From contig JBBRLG010000376.1 in NCBI GenBank assembly GCA_038231495.1, positions 1-7,545 of the forward strand: a DNA stretch of 7,545 bases, in the 5' to 3' direction. The translations under genes were made by a program, and so were the position numbers. The notes under the pieces are model-generated. The model was not told the DNA's origin. It did not search any database and saw only the letters and a list, made by a program, of their open reading frames with translations. Shown piece after piece: positions 1 to 5,644 of the stretch. Numbering within the stretch: the stretch's first letter is position 1; the number at the start of each line of letters is the position of its first letter. Source of the DNA: JBBRLG01 sp038231495 (lineage in GTDB: Bacteria > Planctomycetota > Planctomycetia > Gemmatales > Gemmataceae).

Positions 1-351
1 AATGCCCAGCGCTGCTCTAAGGCAATCATCCAATTTGGCGAGCAATTCCGCAGACAGTTTGCCGATCTTTTCCTTGAGCCGGTCCTCGCTCATCAAAGAC
101 AGGAGCGTGCAGCAAATCAAACAGTCCCGGTCCAAGCCCGCTGCTTTGGCCTCGGGCGTGGCGGCTTCGACAAGCAAGCAAGCCGGATCATCTTTCTCGT
201 CCAGGTTGCCTGTTACCTGGACCACCACCGCGTGGCGCAGCTGTTGATTGTAAACGTCGGCCTGGACCACCACCACCGGGCGTTTTTTACCCCGACCGAC
301 GGAAGCATGGGGAAAACGGGCCTTCAGGACGTCGCCGCGCTGGAGGTTCAT
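1..351 (-). CDS. MazF/PemK-family toxin (mRNA interferase), partial at the left edge
   Basis: The reading frame starts at an ATG (351-349) and stays open for 117 codons to base 1, so the stop lies outside the window. Seen: an N-terminal QRGDVLKARFP segment matching the MazF/PemK start, GKKRPVVVVQ (residues 21-30), QVTGN (45-49), then a GLDRDCLICCTLLSLM stretch and IGKLSAELL, the usual order of family blocks. R24 and T47 sit where MazF proteins carry their catalytic Arg and Thr. The length is typical (110-120 aa), so only a few codons are probably missing. Family knowledge: these proteins are ribosome-independent or ribosome-associated endoribonucleases that cut mRNA at short motifs and are neutralised by a partner antitoxin. 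The start overlaps the antitoxin stop by 4 nt (ATGA), implying translational coupling. Both key residues are present, so I infer an active toxin. Cleavage specificity cannot be read from the sequence. Confidence 0.85.
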   Translation of the reverse strand, partial: MNLQRGDVLKARFPHASVGRGKKRPVVVVQADVYNQQLRHAVVVQVTGNLDEKDDPACLLVEAATPEAKAAGLDRDCLICCTLLSLMSEDRLKEKIGKLSAELLAKLDDCLRAALGI

Positions 352-566
352 GAGTCGTCCGGTTCATCGAAACCGTCTCCGGCCAACAGGTCAGCGGTTT
401 CTGCCGCTAACAAGTCCATTTCCTCCATCGTCCACGAACTGTAATCCAGGGCTTCGCCGCGCTCGTAGACATCCTTGCGCAGCACCACACACGCCGCACC
501 AGCCACGGTTACTGCGACCATTTGACCGTGTTGAATGGCCCGTTCTTGTTCTGTAGTAAGCTTCAT
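348..566 (-). CDS. Small acidic antitoxin candidate of the MazF-like cassette
   Basis: 72 aa from ATG 566. An in-frame GTG at 584 would add six residues (MKKEAI), but the ATG has a purine-rich GAAAGAAG just upstream and is preferred. The stop (350-348) overlaps the toxin ATG by 4 nt, the standard antitoxin-then-toxin order. The N-terminal half (TTEQERAIQHGQMVAVTVAG, then ACVVLRKDVYERGEAL) looks like a small beta-rich domain. The C-terminal third is strongly acidic (EEMDLLAAETADLLAGDGFDEPDDS-like composition), as expected for a flexible tail wrapping a basic toxin. I cannot place it in a named antitoxin family such as Phd, AbrB or RHH; the assignment rests on position, size and charge. It probably represses its own promoter together with the toxin. 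Confidence 0.7.
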   Translation of the reverse strand: MKLTTEQERAIQHGQMVAVTVAGAACVVLRKDVYERGEALDYSSWTMEEMDLLAAETADLLAGDGFDEPDDS

Positions 567-607
567 GATCGCTTCTTTCTTCACGCCAGCTGGTCCTGGC
601 AGAGCGG

Positions 608-670
608 TTATATGGCCTGGCGCACCGTAATCCGTCTCGTCTCCAGGTAAGCCGGCATGTCAATAGGCAT
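608..670 (-). CDS. Possible 20-codon leader ORF upstream of the toxin-antitoxin genes
   Basis: ATG at 670-668, stop TAA at 610-608, encoding MPIDMPAYLETRRITVRQAI. It is preceded by AGGGAG, 7 nt from the ATG, a better Shine-Dalgarno than that of the antitoxin. It lies about 25-30 nt downstream of the predicted -10 box, so it would be the first ORF on the toxin-antitoxin mRNA. It ends 23 nt before the GTG and 41 nt before the ATG of the antitoxin. It may be a leader peptide, a remnant of a truncated gene or coincidence. I recognise no family. Confidence 0.3.
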   Translation of the reverse strand: MPIDMPAYLETRRITVRQAI

Positions 671-701
671 TGGAAATCTCCCTTCACTCACAACCAATTT
701 T

Positions 702-730
702 ATCCTACTGCGACCGCGGAATGCAGTCAA
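702..730 (-). promoter_or_regulatory. Sigma-70-type promoter of the toxin-antitoxin operon with overlapping operator-like repeat
   Basis: Read on the minus strand: -35 TTGACT (730-725), a 17-nt spacer, and -10 TAGGAT (707-702), matching consensus at 5/6 and 4/6 positions. Transcription would start near 695, ahead of the small ORF and the antitoxin. An inverted repeat ACTGC-N11-GCAGT (707-711 and 723-727) spans the spacer with CCGCGG (714-719) at its centre. That is a likely place for an autoregulatory antitoxin or toxin-antitoxin complex to bind. Confidence 0.5.
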
Positions 731-753
731 CGGGATACCCGCCGGCCCGTCGC

Positions 754-1623
754 TTAGCCGCAAGCGGCGGGGCCGAACACTTCCAACAAAGCCTGCCGCA
801 TGACTTCCGGTTTGGGGTCGCGGCCCGTCCAGAGGCGGATGCCGATCACGCCCTGGTTGACCAGCATCCCAAGCCCGTCGAGTACCCGGCAGCCGCGCTG
901 CTCGGCGTCGCGGACCAGGCGCGTAAGCGGTGGATTCGGGATCACGTCGCACACAACGAGCGACGGCCGCAGGCTCTCGACCGCGACCGGCACTCGTGCG
1001 TCCACGTCCGGAAACAGGCCAATGGACGTGGCGTTGATGAGCAGGTCGGTCCCTTCCGGCACGATGTAATCGCCTTGCCAGGGCACGAACGTCGCCTTAC
1101 CGGGAGCGGCGCGGTTGAGTACCGCTGTCAACTCATTGCCGCGAGTCACGCTGCGATTGACAACGGTAATCGACGCCGCCCCGGCTTGCAACAACTCGAC
1201 GCCGATGGCCCTTGCCGCACCACCGGCACCGAACAACACCGCCGCTTTGCCCACAACCGGCTGAATCTCCTGCACCGACTGGAGGAAGCCTTTGCCGTCG
1301 GTGTTCTCCCCGACCAGCTTGTCGCCGCGGCGCACGAGGCAGTTGACCGCACCGATAGCCTTGGCGGCCGCGGACAGTTCGTCCACCAGGGCCACGACGG
1401 CGACCTTGTGCGGCAGGGTGCAGTTGCCGCCGCGAAAGCCCATCGCCCGCAGGCCGCGCACCGCGTCGGGCAGGTCTTTGGGCGCGACCTCGATGGTGAG
1501 GTAGCGGTAATCGAGGCCCAGGTCGCGGAAGGCGGCTTCGATCATGCACTGGGTCGGGTTTTCGGCCACGGGCTGGCCGAAGAGGGCGACAAGCTCCGAT
1601 TTGAATTGACGCGGCGCGGTCAT
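754..1623 (-). CDS. aroE: Shikimate 5-dehydrogenase family protein (AroE-like)
   Basis: 289 aa, normal AroE length. Catalyses the NADPH-dependent reduction of 3-dehydroshikimate to shikimate in the cytosolic aromatic pathway. Seen: GGNCTLPHK (65-73) with catalytic Lys73, GAVN (91-94), GENTDGKGF with Asp109, the dinucleotide loop GAGGAARAI (132-140), NRSVTR (156-161), DLLINATSIG (193-202) and C-terminal DGLGMLVNQG...LWTG (249-267). The catalytic Lys/Asp pair is intact. Odd: the usual N-terminal substrate motif HSxSP is here ENPTQ (21-25), so both shikimate-carboxylate-binding serines are replaced (Asn22, Thr24). This suggests a divergent AroE-like subfamily, possibly with quinate or another substrate. 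ATG at 1623 has GGAG upstream with a 10-nt spacing. It lies 76 nt downstream of the SDR gene on the same strand. The C-terminal codons carry a copy of the 13-nt repeat described below. Confidence 0.88.
   Translation of the reverse strand: MTAPRQFKSELVALFGQPVAENPTQCMIEAAFRDLGLDYRYLTIEVAPKDLPDAVRGLRAMGFRGGNCTLPHKVAVVALVDELSAAAKAIGAVNCLVRRGDKLVGENTDGKGFLQSVQEIQPVVGKAAVLFGAGGAARAIGVELLQAGAASITVVNRSVTRGNELTAVLNRAAPGKATFVPWQGDYIVPEGTDLLINATSIGLFPDVDARVPVAVESLRPSLVVCDVIPNPPLTRLVRDAEQRGCRVLDGLGMLVNQGVIGIRLWTGRDPKPEVMRQALLEVFGPAACG
756..768. repeat. 13-nt palindromic repeat AGCCGCAAGCGGC, copy 1
   Basis: Identical to 3576-3588. The core GCCGC-AA-GCGGC is self-complementary. This copy forms the last codons of aroE up to the first base of its stop, so a short hairpin sits at the 3' end of the aroE message. 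It may be one member of a dispersed genomic family; two copies alone do not prove that. Confidence 0.45.
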
Positions 1624-1662
1624 GTCGGATCGTCTCCGTGGGACGCGATAGACTTGTGAAGT

Positions 1663-1691
1663 GTTATAGCGGAATCGGCGGCGGCTCTCTA
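1663..1691 (-). promoter_or_regulatory. Candidate promoter for aroE
   Basis: Minus-strand -35 TAGAGA (1691-1686), 17-nt spacer, -10 TATAAC (1668-1663), matching consensus at 4/6 and 5/6. It sits in the 76-nt gap between the SDR stop and the aroE start, so aroE could be transcribed alone as well as from the SDR. The start site would be near 1656, leaving a leader of about 30 nt that holds the GGAG ribosome binding site. Confidence 0.35.
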
Positions 1692-1699
1692 TTCCGAGT

Positions 1700-2470
1700 T
1701 CACACCCGACCGCCGCCGTCGAGGACCAACGTCTGGCCCGTCACGTACGCCGACGCTTCCGACGCCAGGAACACCGCGGCACCGGCAATGTCGAGCGGCT
1801 GTCCGTGGCGGCGCAGCGGCGTGTGCGCCATCAGCGCGTCGTAAGCCGGCTTGTCCTGAAAAAGCGCCGCCGCGAAGCGCGTTTCGACCAGGCCCGGAGC
1901 CAGGGCGTTGACACGAATCCCGGACGGTCCGAGTTCCTTCGCCAGGGTGCGCATCAACCCCAGCAGGCCGGATTTGCTCACGCTGTACGCGCCCAATCCC
2001 GGCAGCGGATCGATACCGGCGATGGACGCGATGAAGATTACCGAACCGCGCTGCAACGGTCGCATCCGCCGGATGGCGGCGCGGGCGGTCAGGAACGCGC
2101 CGGTAAGATTCACGTCCAGAATCTTGCGCCAGGCGTCGAGATCAATATCGAGCAGTGGACCCATGACCGGGTTCGTCGCGGCGTTGATAACAACGATGTC
2201 CGCGGTGAACGCCTCCGCGTCAAGCTGGTCGAACAAGCGGTTGATGGCGTCCGGTTCGCCCTGGTGGCAGACGTGGCCGCGCACGTCGGCCCGGTCGGCG
2301 CGGAGTTGTTCGACGGCGGCGTTCAGGGTGTCGAGCTTGCGGCCGGTGAGCGCGACCGACGCGCCGTGTGCGGCCAACGCCTGGGCGATGGCGAAACCGA
2401 TGCCGCGCGTGGCCCCCGTGACGAGGGCGCGGCGGTCCGTCAGGTCGAACAGCTTTTCAAAGGACGCCAT
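1700..2470 (-). CDS. Short-chain dehydrogenase/reductase, DHRS4-like
   Basis: 256 aa from ATG 2470, with AAGG 8 nt upstream. An upstream in-frame TTG (2512) would add 14 residues lacking SDR features and is rejected. Classical SDR motifs: cofactor loop TGATRGIG (18-25), NAATNP (96-101), Asn121 in DVNLTG, Ser149 in FIASIAG, and YSVSK with Tyr162/Lys166, so the catalytic tetrad is complete. GRK (43-45) after beta-2 suggests NADP(H). VCHQGEP (67-73) in place of the common D-V motif, NAATNP, and ALAPGLVETRFA (189-200) resemble animal and bacterial DHRS4-type carbonyl/retinol reductases more than FabG. The end YVTGQTLVLDGGG is standard. It oxidises or reduces an unknown alcohol/carbonyl pair in the cytosol. 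It may be co-transcribed with aroE but has no evident pathway link to it. Confidence 0.85.
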   Translation of the reverse strand: MASFEKLFDLTDRRALVTGATRGIGFAIAQALAAHGASVALTGRKLDTLNAAVEQLRADRADVRGHVCHQGEPDAINRLFDQLDAEAFTADIVVINAATNPVMGPLLDIDLDAWRKILDVNLTGAFLTARAAIRRMRPLQRGSVIFIASIAGIDPLPGLGAYSVSKSGLLGLMRTLAKELGPSGIRVNALAPGLVETRFAAALFQDKPAYDALMAHTPLRRHGQPLDIAGAAVFLASEASAYVTGQTLVLDGGGRV

Positions 2471-2490
2471 AGTGGCTACCTTGGTTAGGG

Positions 2491-2542
2491 TTGTCCGAAG
2501 GTTCTCGTCCAATCATTATCGGCCCATGCGTATCTTCGTCTA
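2491..2542. promoter_or_regulatory. Overlapping divergent promoter candidates between SDR and ATP-grasp genes
   Basis: The gap between the two divergent starts is 55 bp. Plus strand: TTGTCC (2491-2496), 17-nt spacer, CATTAT (2514-2519), each 4/6 to consensus. The start site would fall at about 2526, on the A of the ATP-grasp ATG. Minus strand: TAGACG (2542-2537), 16-nt spacer, GATAAT (2520-2515), 4/6 and 5/6, leading to the SDR. The two -10 boxes occupy the same bases, so the promoters would compete. Prediction by eye only. Confidence 0.3.
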
Positions 2543-3563
2543 CGAATACATCTGTGGCGGCGGACTTGCAAGCCAACCGTTGCCGGAATCGCTCCAGCGC
2601 GAAGGCTGGGCGATGCTGATGGCGGTGCTAGAAGATTTTCGGCGGTGTCTCGGTGTGGAGACGGTGACGCTACTCGACGCGCGGTTTGCGGAGTCGGCCG
2701 GCAAATTGGTGGGCACAAGGGTCGATTTCGTCGAACCGGGCGCGGAAGCGGGGCTTTATCGGGAGCAGACACGCCAGGCAGAATTCACGGTAGTCATCGC
2801 ACCTGAATCCGACTTTTTGCTCCATCAGCGATGTTGCTGGACCGAAGACGCCGGCGGAAAATTGCTCGGCCCTTCACCCGCGGCGGTCCAGCTAACCGGC
2901 GACAAAAAACAGCTAGCAAAGTTCTGGCGGTGGCACGATGTCCCGACTCCTCCTTGCCTGCCATTTCCAGTGTGCCAAGCCGACAACTTTCCCTTGGTAT
3001 GCAAACCACGGCGCGGTGCTGGGTCGGTCAAGACCTATTTTGTGCAAACGTTCGAGGAGTTAGTAAACACGGTCAATACGATGCTTGGGGAAGGGAACCT
3101 TCTGGATCAACCTATTTTACAACCCCACGTAAGTGGACTGGCTGCCAGCGTCAGCCTATTGCTCGGCGGTAGTTGGTGTCTCGCTTTGCCCGCTGCGACG
3201 CAAAATCTTTCCGGCGATGGTCGGTTCCGGTATCTCGGCGGGAGTCTGCCGCTCCCGGATGAATTGAACGACCGCGCCCAACGACTTGCACTCCGAGCTA
3301 TCGCACCGATTGACGGACTTTCCGGTTACGTTGGCGTCGATTTGATTTTGGGCGCTGCGGTGGACGGCAGCGAGGACATGGCGATTGAGATTAACCCGCG
3401 GCTCACGACTTCGTACGTCGGTTTACGGGCGCTGGCGGAATTCAACCTGGCGGAAACGATGCTGGCACTGGCCCTGGGGCGGCCGTTGCCGGAAAGGCGG
3501 TATCGCGCGGGAGTCGTTCGCTTCCTGGCGGATGGCACGGTCGAGGGGCCGCATGTACAATGA
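2526..3563 (+). CDS. ATP-grasp carboxylate-amine ligase, MfnD/OrfY-like
   Basis: 345 aa from ATG 2526. Its frame stays open upstream to 1908, but that stretch is antisense to the SDR. The N-terminus MRIFVYEYICGGGLA matches the opening of predicted ATP-grasp ligases related to tyramine-glutamate ligase MfnD and the methylotroph/planctomycete OrfY protein, as far as I recall those families. ATP-grasp blocks: GDKKQLAKFW (125-134), PLVCKPRRGAGS (156-167) with ATP-binding Lys160, LQPHVSGLAASVSLL (198-212), GYVGVDLIL (267-275) and the metal/ATP motif AIEINPRLTTSYVGLR (286-301) with Glu288 and Asn290. Family chemistry: an acyl phosphate made from ATP is attacked by an amine. Substrates are unknown here; C1-carrier (methanofuran-type) synthesis is the best guess. 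No Shine-Dalgarno precedes the ATG, and the candidate promoter predicts a leaderless mRNA. It heads a three-gene plus-strand operon. The middle third looks visibly less GC-rich than its neighbours. Confidence 0.75.
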   Translation: MRIFVYEYICGGGLASQPLPESLQREGWAMLMAVLEDFRRCLGVETVTLLDARFAESAGKLVGTRVDFVEPGAEAGLYREQTRQAEFTVVIAPESDFLLHQRCCWTEDAGGKLLGPSPAAVQLTGDKKQLAKFWRWHDVPTPPCLPFPVCQADNFPLVCKPRRGAGSVKTYFVQTFEELVNTVNTMLGEGNLLDQPILQPHVSGLAASVSLLLGGSWCLALPAATQNLSGDGRFRYLGGSLPLPDELNDRAQRLALRAIAPIDGLSGYVGVDLILGAAVDGSEDMAIEINPRLTTSYVGLRALAEFNLAETMLALALGRPLPERRYRAGVVRFLADGTVEGPHVQ

Positions 3564-3605
3564 GCCGGCTTGCAAAGCCGCAAGCGGCAATACCGAGGAT
3601 GCACG
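3564..3605 (+). promoter_or_regulatory. Intercistronic segment with mutually exclusive hairpins and an RBS
   Basis: This 42-nt gap separates the ATP-grasp and DHS-like genes. CGGCTT (3566-3571) can pair with AAGCCG (3575-3580). GCTTGC (3568-3573) can instead pair with GCAAGC (3580-3585), and GCCGC (3577-3581) with GCGGC (3584-3588). These share bases and cannot coexist. GAGGA (3595-3599) follows, 6 nt before the ATG. It could be an mRNA processing or stability element, or a partial attenuator without a U-tract. Confidence 0.3.
3576..3588. repeat. 13-nt palindromic repeat AGCCGCAAGCGGC, copy 2
   Basis: Identical to 756-768, located between the ATP-grasp and DHS-like genes. Like copy 1 it lies at the 3' border of a coding sequence, which fits an mRNA-end or mobile-repeat role. 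Confidence 0.45.
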
Positions 3606-4583
3606 ATGCCGTTTCCCGCGTTCGACCGCTCGCGCCTGAAAATCCAGCCGCTGGCGCTGCGCCGCCACGACCTTGACCTGTCAGTCATGCTGCCGCTCGA
3701 CGCGGCGCTCCCGGCGTTCGACCAGCCGGCGCTGGCGGTCCTCGGCCGCAAATTGGTCGAAGCAAAAGCAGCGGGCCGGGCACGCATCCTTCTCATGGGC
3801 GCTCACGTCATCCGGGCCGGCGTGTCACGTTACATCATCGACTTGATGGAACGCGGTCTCATAAACCACGTCGCGATGAACGGCGCCGGGCCGATCCACG
3901 ATTGGGAATTCGCGCTGATCGGCGCGACGACGGAGAGCGTTGCCCGCTACATCCAGACCGGCGAGTTCGGTCTGTGGACCGAAACCGGTGCGATGAACGA
4001 CGTGATTCGCGCGGGCATCCGGGACGGCATGGGCATCGGCGAAGCACTCGGCCGGGCGATCCTTGCCGGCGATTTTCCGCACAAGTCGGTCAGCGTCCTG
4101 GCCGCGGCGGCCCGGCTCGGCGTGCCGGTCACGGTCCACGTCGGCGTCGGTTACGACATCTTGCACGAACACCCCAACTGCGACGGCGCGGCCCTCGGCG
4201 CGGCCAGCTATCAGGACTTCCTGATCTTCACTCACCGCGTCAATGCACTCGAAGGCGGCGTGCTGCTCAACTTCGGCTCGGCGGTCATGGGGCCTGAAGT
4301 CTACCTCAAAGCGCTGGCCATGTGTCGCAACGTGGCCCACCAGGAGGGGCGCGTCATCCGCCACTTTACCACCGGCGTTTTCGACCTCGTGCCGCTCGAC
4401 GGCGACACGCGCCAGCAAGCGGACAAAAGCGATCCGCGTTACTACTATCGCCCCTGGAAGACGATCCTCGTGCGGACCGTGGCCGACGGCGGCGCGAGTT
4501 TCTACGTCCACGGCGACCACCGCGTTACCTTGCCGCAGCTGCACCGCGCGGCGCTTGCGGCTTTGCAATCTACCACGGAGTGA
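3606..4583 (+). CDS. Deoxyhypusine-synthase-like protein of unknown function
   Basis: 325 aa from ATG 3606, with GAGGA 6 nt upstream; an in-frame TTG at 3570 is rejected. Remote resemblance to the deoxyhypusine/homospermidine synthase fold: GAHVIRAGVSRYIIDLMERG (65-84) followed by NHVAMNGAGPIHDWE (87-101) lines up with the DHS helix and its TTAGGVEEDF block; LGVPVTVHVGVGYDIL (171-186) and EGGVLLNFGSAVMGPEVYL (216-234) line up with later DHS blocks. DHS is an NAD-dependent aminobutyl transferase from spermidine. The segment matching the DHS GGGxxKHH catalytic-lysine motif is NFGSAVMGP here, with no Lys, so DHS or homospermidine-synthase activity is unlikely. The tail has a YYYRPWKTILVRT block (279-291) that looks family-specific. 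It lies 42 nt after the ATP-grasp gene and 11 nt or less before the kinase, so it is probably co-translated with it. No membrane segment or signal peptide. The real reaction is unknown. Confidence 0.6.
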   Translation: MPFPAFDRSRLKIQPLALRRHDLDLSVMLPLDAALPAFDQPALAVLGRKLVEAKAAGRARILLMGAHVIRAGVSRYIIDLMERGLINHVAMNGAGPIHDWEFALIGATTESVARYIQTGEFGLWTETGAMNDVIRAGIRDGMGIGEALGRAILAGDFPHKSVSVLAAAARLGVPVTVHVGVGYDILHEHPNCDGAALGAASYQDFLIFTHRVNALEGGVLLNFGSAVMGPEVYLKALAMCRNVAHQEGRVIRHFTTGVFDLVPLDGDTRQQADKSDPRYYYRPWKTILVRTVADGGASFYVHGDHRVTLPQLHRAALAALQSTTE

Positions 4584-4594
4584 GGCGCGTGCCG

Positions 4595-5635
4595 ATGTCC
4601 CAGCCTCTCACCGACGAGCGCGTCGAGCACATTTTGCAACGGCTACCGGCACTGACCGTCGGTGTGGTGGGCGACCTGTTTCTCGACCGCTACCTGGACC
4701 TGGACGCCGCGCTGACGGAGCCATCTCTGGAAACGGGCCTCGACGCCTACCAGGTGGTGCGCGTCCGCTCCTACCCCGGTGCGGCGGGGACGGTGATGAA
4801 CAACCTCGTCGCACTTGGTGTGGGCCGCGTCCTTCCGGTGGCCGTGATCGGCGACGACGGCGAAGGCTACGAATTACGGCAAGCGCTCCAGGCCCAGCGC
4901 GGCGTCGATCCGGGTTGGCTGCATTTTGACGGGACGCGGCGCACGCCGACCTACACCAAGCCGATGCTTCAGAAAAAGGGCCAACCGCCGCGCGAGTTGA
5001 ACCGGCTCGACATCAAGAACCGTCAGCCGCTCGGTGCGGCGGCGGAGCGGCACGTCCTGGCGGTGCTCGACGAAATCTGGCATCAGGTTGACGCCCTGGT
5101 CGTGCTCGATCAGGTTAGCGAAGCGGAGTGCGGCGTCGTCACGACGAAGGTGCGCGAACGGCTGGCGGAGTTGGGCCAAGCACACCCGGACAGGCTTATC
5201 CTGGCCGACAGCCGCGAGCGCATCGGCCTGTTCCGGTTCGTCGCGCTCAAGCCGAATCAGCGCGAGTGCTGCAACGCCGTTTCGCAAGCCGACGTGTTGA
5301 CCGCCGCCGCGGAACTGGCCGGGCGCGCGCGTCGGCCGGTCTTTTGCACGACGGGCGACAAGGGCATTTTGTTACTCGATCCCGAACAGGTTGCGCCGAT
5401 CGTGTTGGCCGCCTACCCGGTAGTCGGTCCGATTGACCCGGTCGGGGCGGGCGACAGCACCAGCGCGGGCATCGTCTGCGCTCACGCGGCCGGGGCGACG
5501 TACGCGGAGGCCGCGGCGTTCGGCAACCTGGTCGCGTCGATTACGGTGCAGCAAATCGGCGTTACCGGCACCGCTTCGCCCGAACAGGTGCGGACGCGCT
5601 GGCGCGCGGTGTGTTCCGGCGTTAAGCGTTTCTAG
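4595..5635 (+). CDS. PfkB/ribokinase-family kinase, RfaE/HldE N-domain-like
   Basis: 346 aa from ATG 4595; a GTG at 4589 in the same frame (8 nt after GGAG) is equally possible and adds MP. Seen: VGVVGDLFLDRY (22-33), the substrate-side motif of the RfaE-like branch; YPGAAGTVMNNLVALG (60-75), equivalent to the PfkB GGAANVA motif; RELNRLD (133-139); ALKPNQRE (217-224); CTTGDKGILLL (251-261); and the C-terminal signature DPVGAGDSTSAG (281-292) with catalytic-base Asp287 and the anion-hole GAG. These match heptose-7-phosphate kinase (HldE N-domain) best, but no nucleotidyltransferase domain follows and no LPS genes are nearby, so the substrate is open: a sugar, sugar phosphate or similar alcohol, phosphorylated with ATP. 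It overlaps the ribosome-binding zone of the preceding gene's stop, indicating coupled translation. Last gene of the operon. Confidence 0.85.
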   Translation: MSQPLTDERVEHILQRLPALTVGVVGDLFLDRYLDLDAALTEPSLETGLDAYQVVRVRSYPGAAGTVMNNLVALGVGRVLPVAVIGDDGEGYELRQALQAQRGVDPGWLHFDGTRRTPTYTKPMLQKKGQPPRELNRLDIKNRQPLGAAAERHVLAVLDEIWHQVDALVVLDQVSEAECGVVTTKVRERLAELGQAHPDRLILADSRERIGLFRFVALKPNQRECCNAVSQADVLTAAAELAGRARRPVFCTTGDKGILLLDPEQVAPIVLAAYPVVGPIDPVGAGDSTSAGIVCAHAAGATYAEAAAFGNLVASITVQQIGVTGTASPEQVRTRWRAVCSGVKRF

Positions 5636-5644
5636 CTTTTTTTC

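Noticed and set aside
670..1659. 329-codon plus-strand ORF opposite aroE
   Set aside because: It is the antisense shadow of aroE, has no family motif, is rich in His/Arg/Asp as expected from a GC-rich reverse frame, and the minus-strand protein carries clear AroE motifs.
1908..2525. N-terminal extension of the ATP-grasp frame to 1908
   Set aside because: The extension lies wholly opposite the SDR gene and has low-complexity Ser/Arg-rich sequence. The conserved N-terminus MRIFVYEY begins at 2526.
3825..4568. 247-codon minus-strand ORF opposite the DHS-like gene
   Set aside because: Antisense shadow typical of high GC3 genes, no RBS and no recognisable domain.
4322..4594. Upstream extension of the kinase frame
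   Set aside because: It overlaps the DHS-like gene in another frame and is Arg/Pro-rich shadow sequence. RBS matches point to 4589 or 4595.
5637..5643. T7 tract as the U-tract of a rho-independent terminator
   Set aside because: It precedes the 29-bp hairpin on the plus strand and reads A7 after it on the minus strand, so it does not fit the hairpin-then-U order in either direction.
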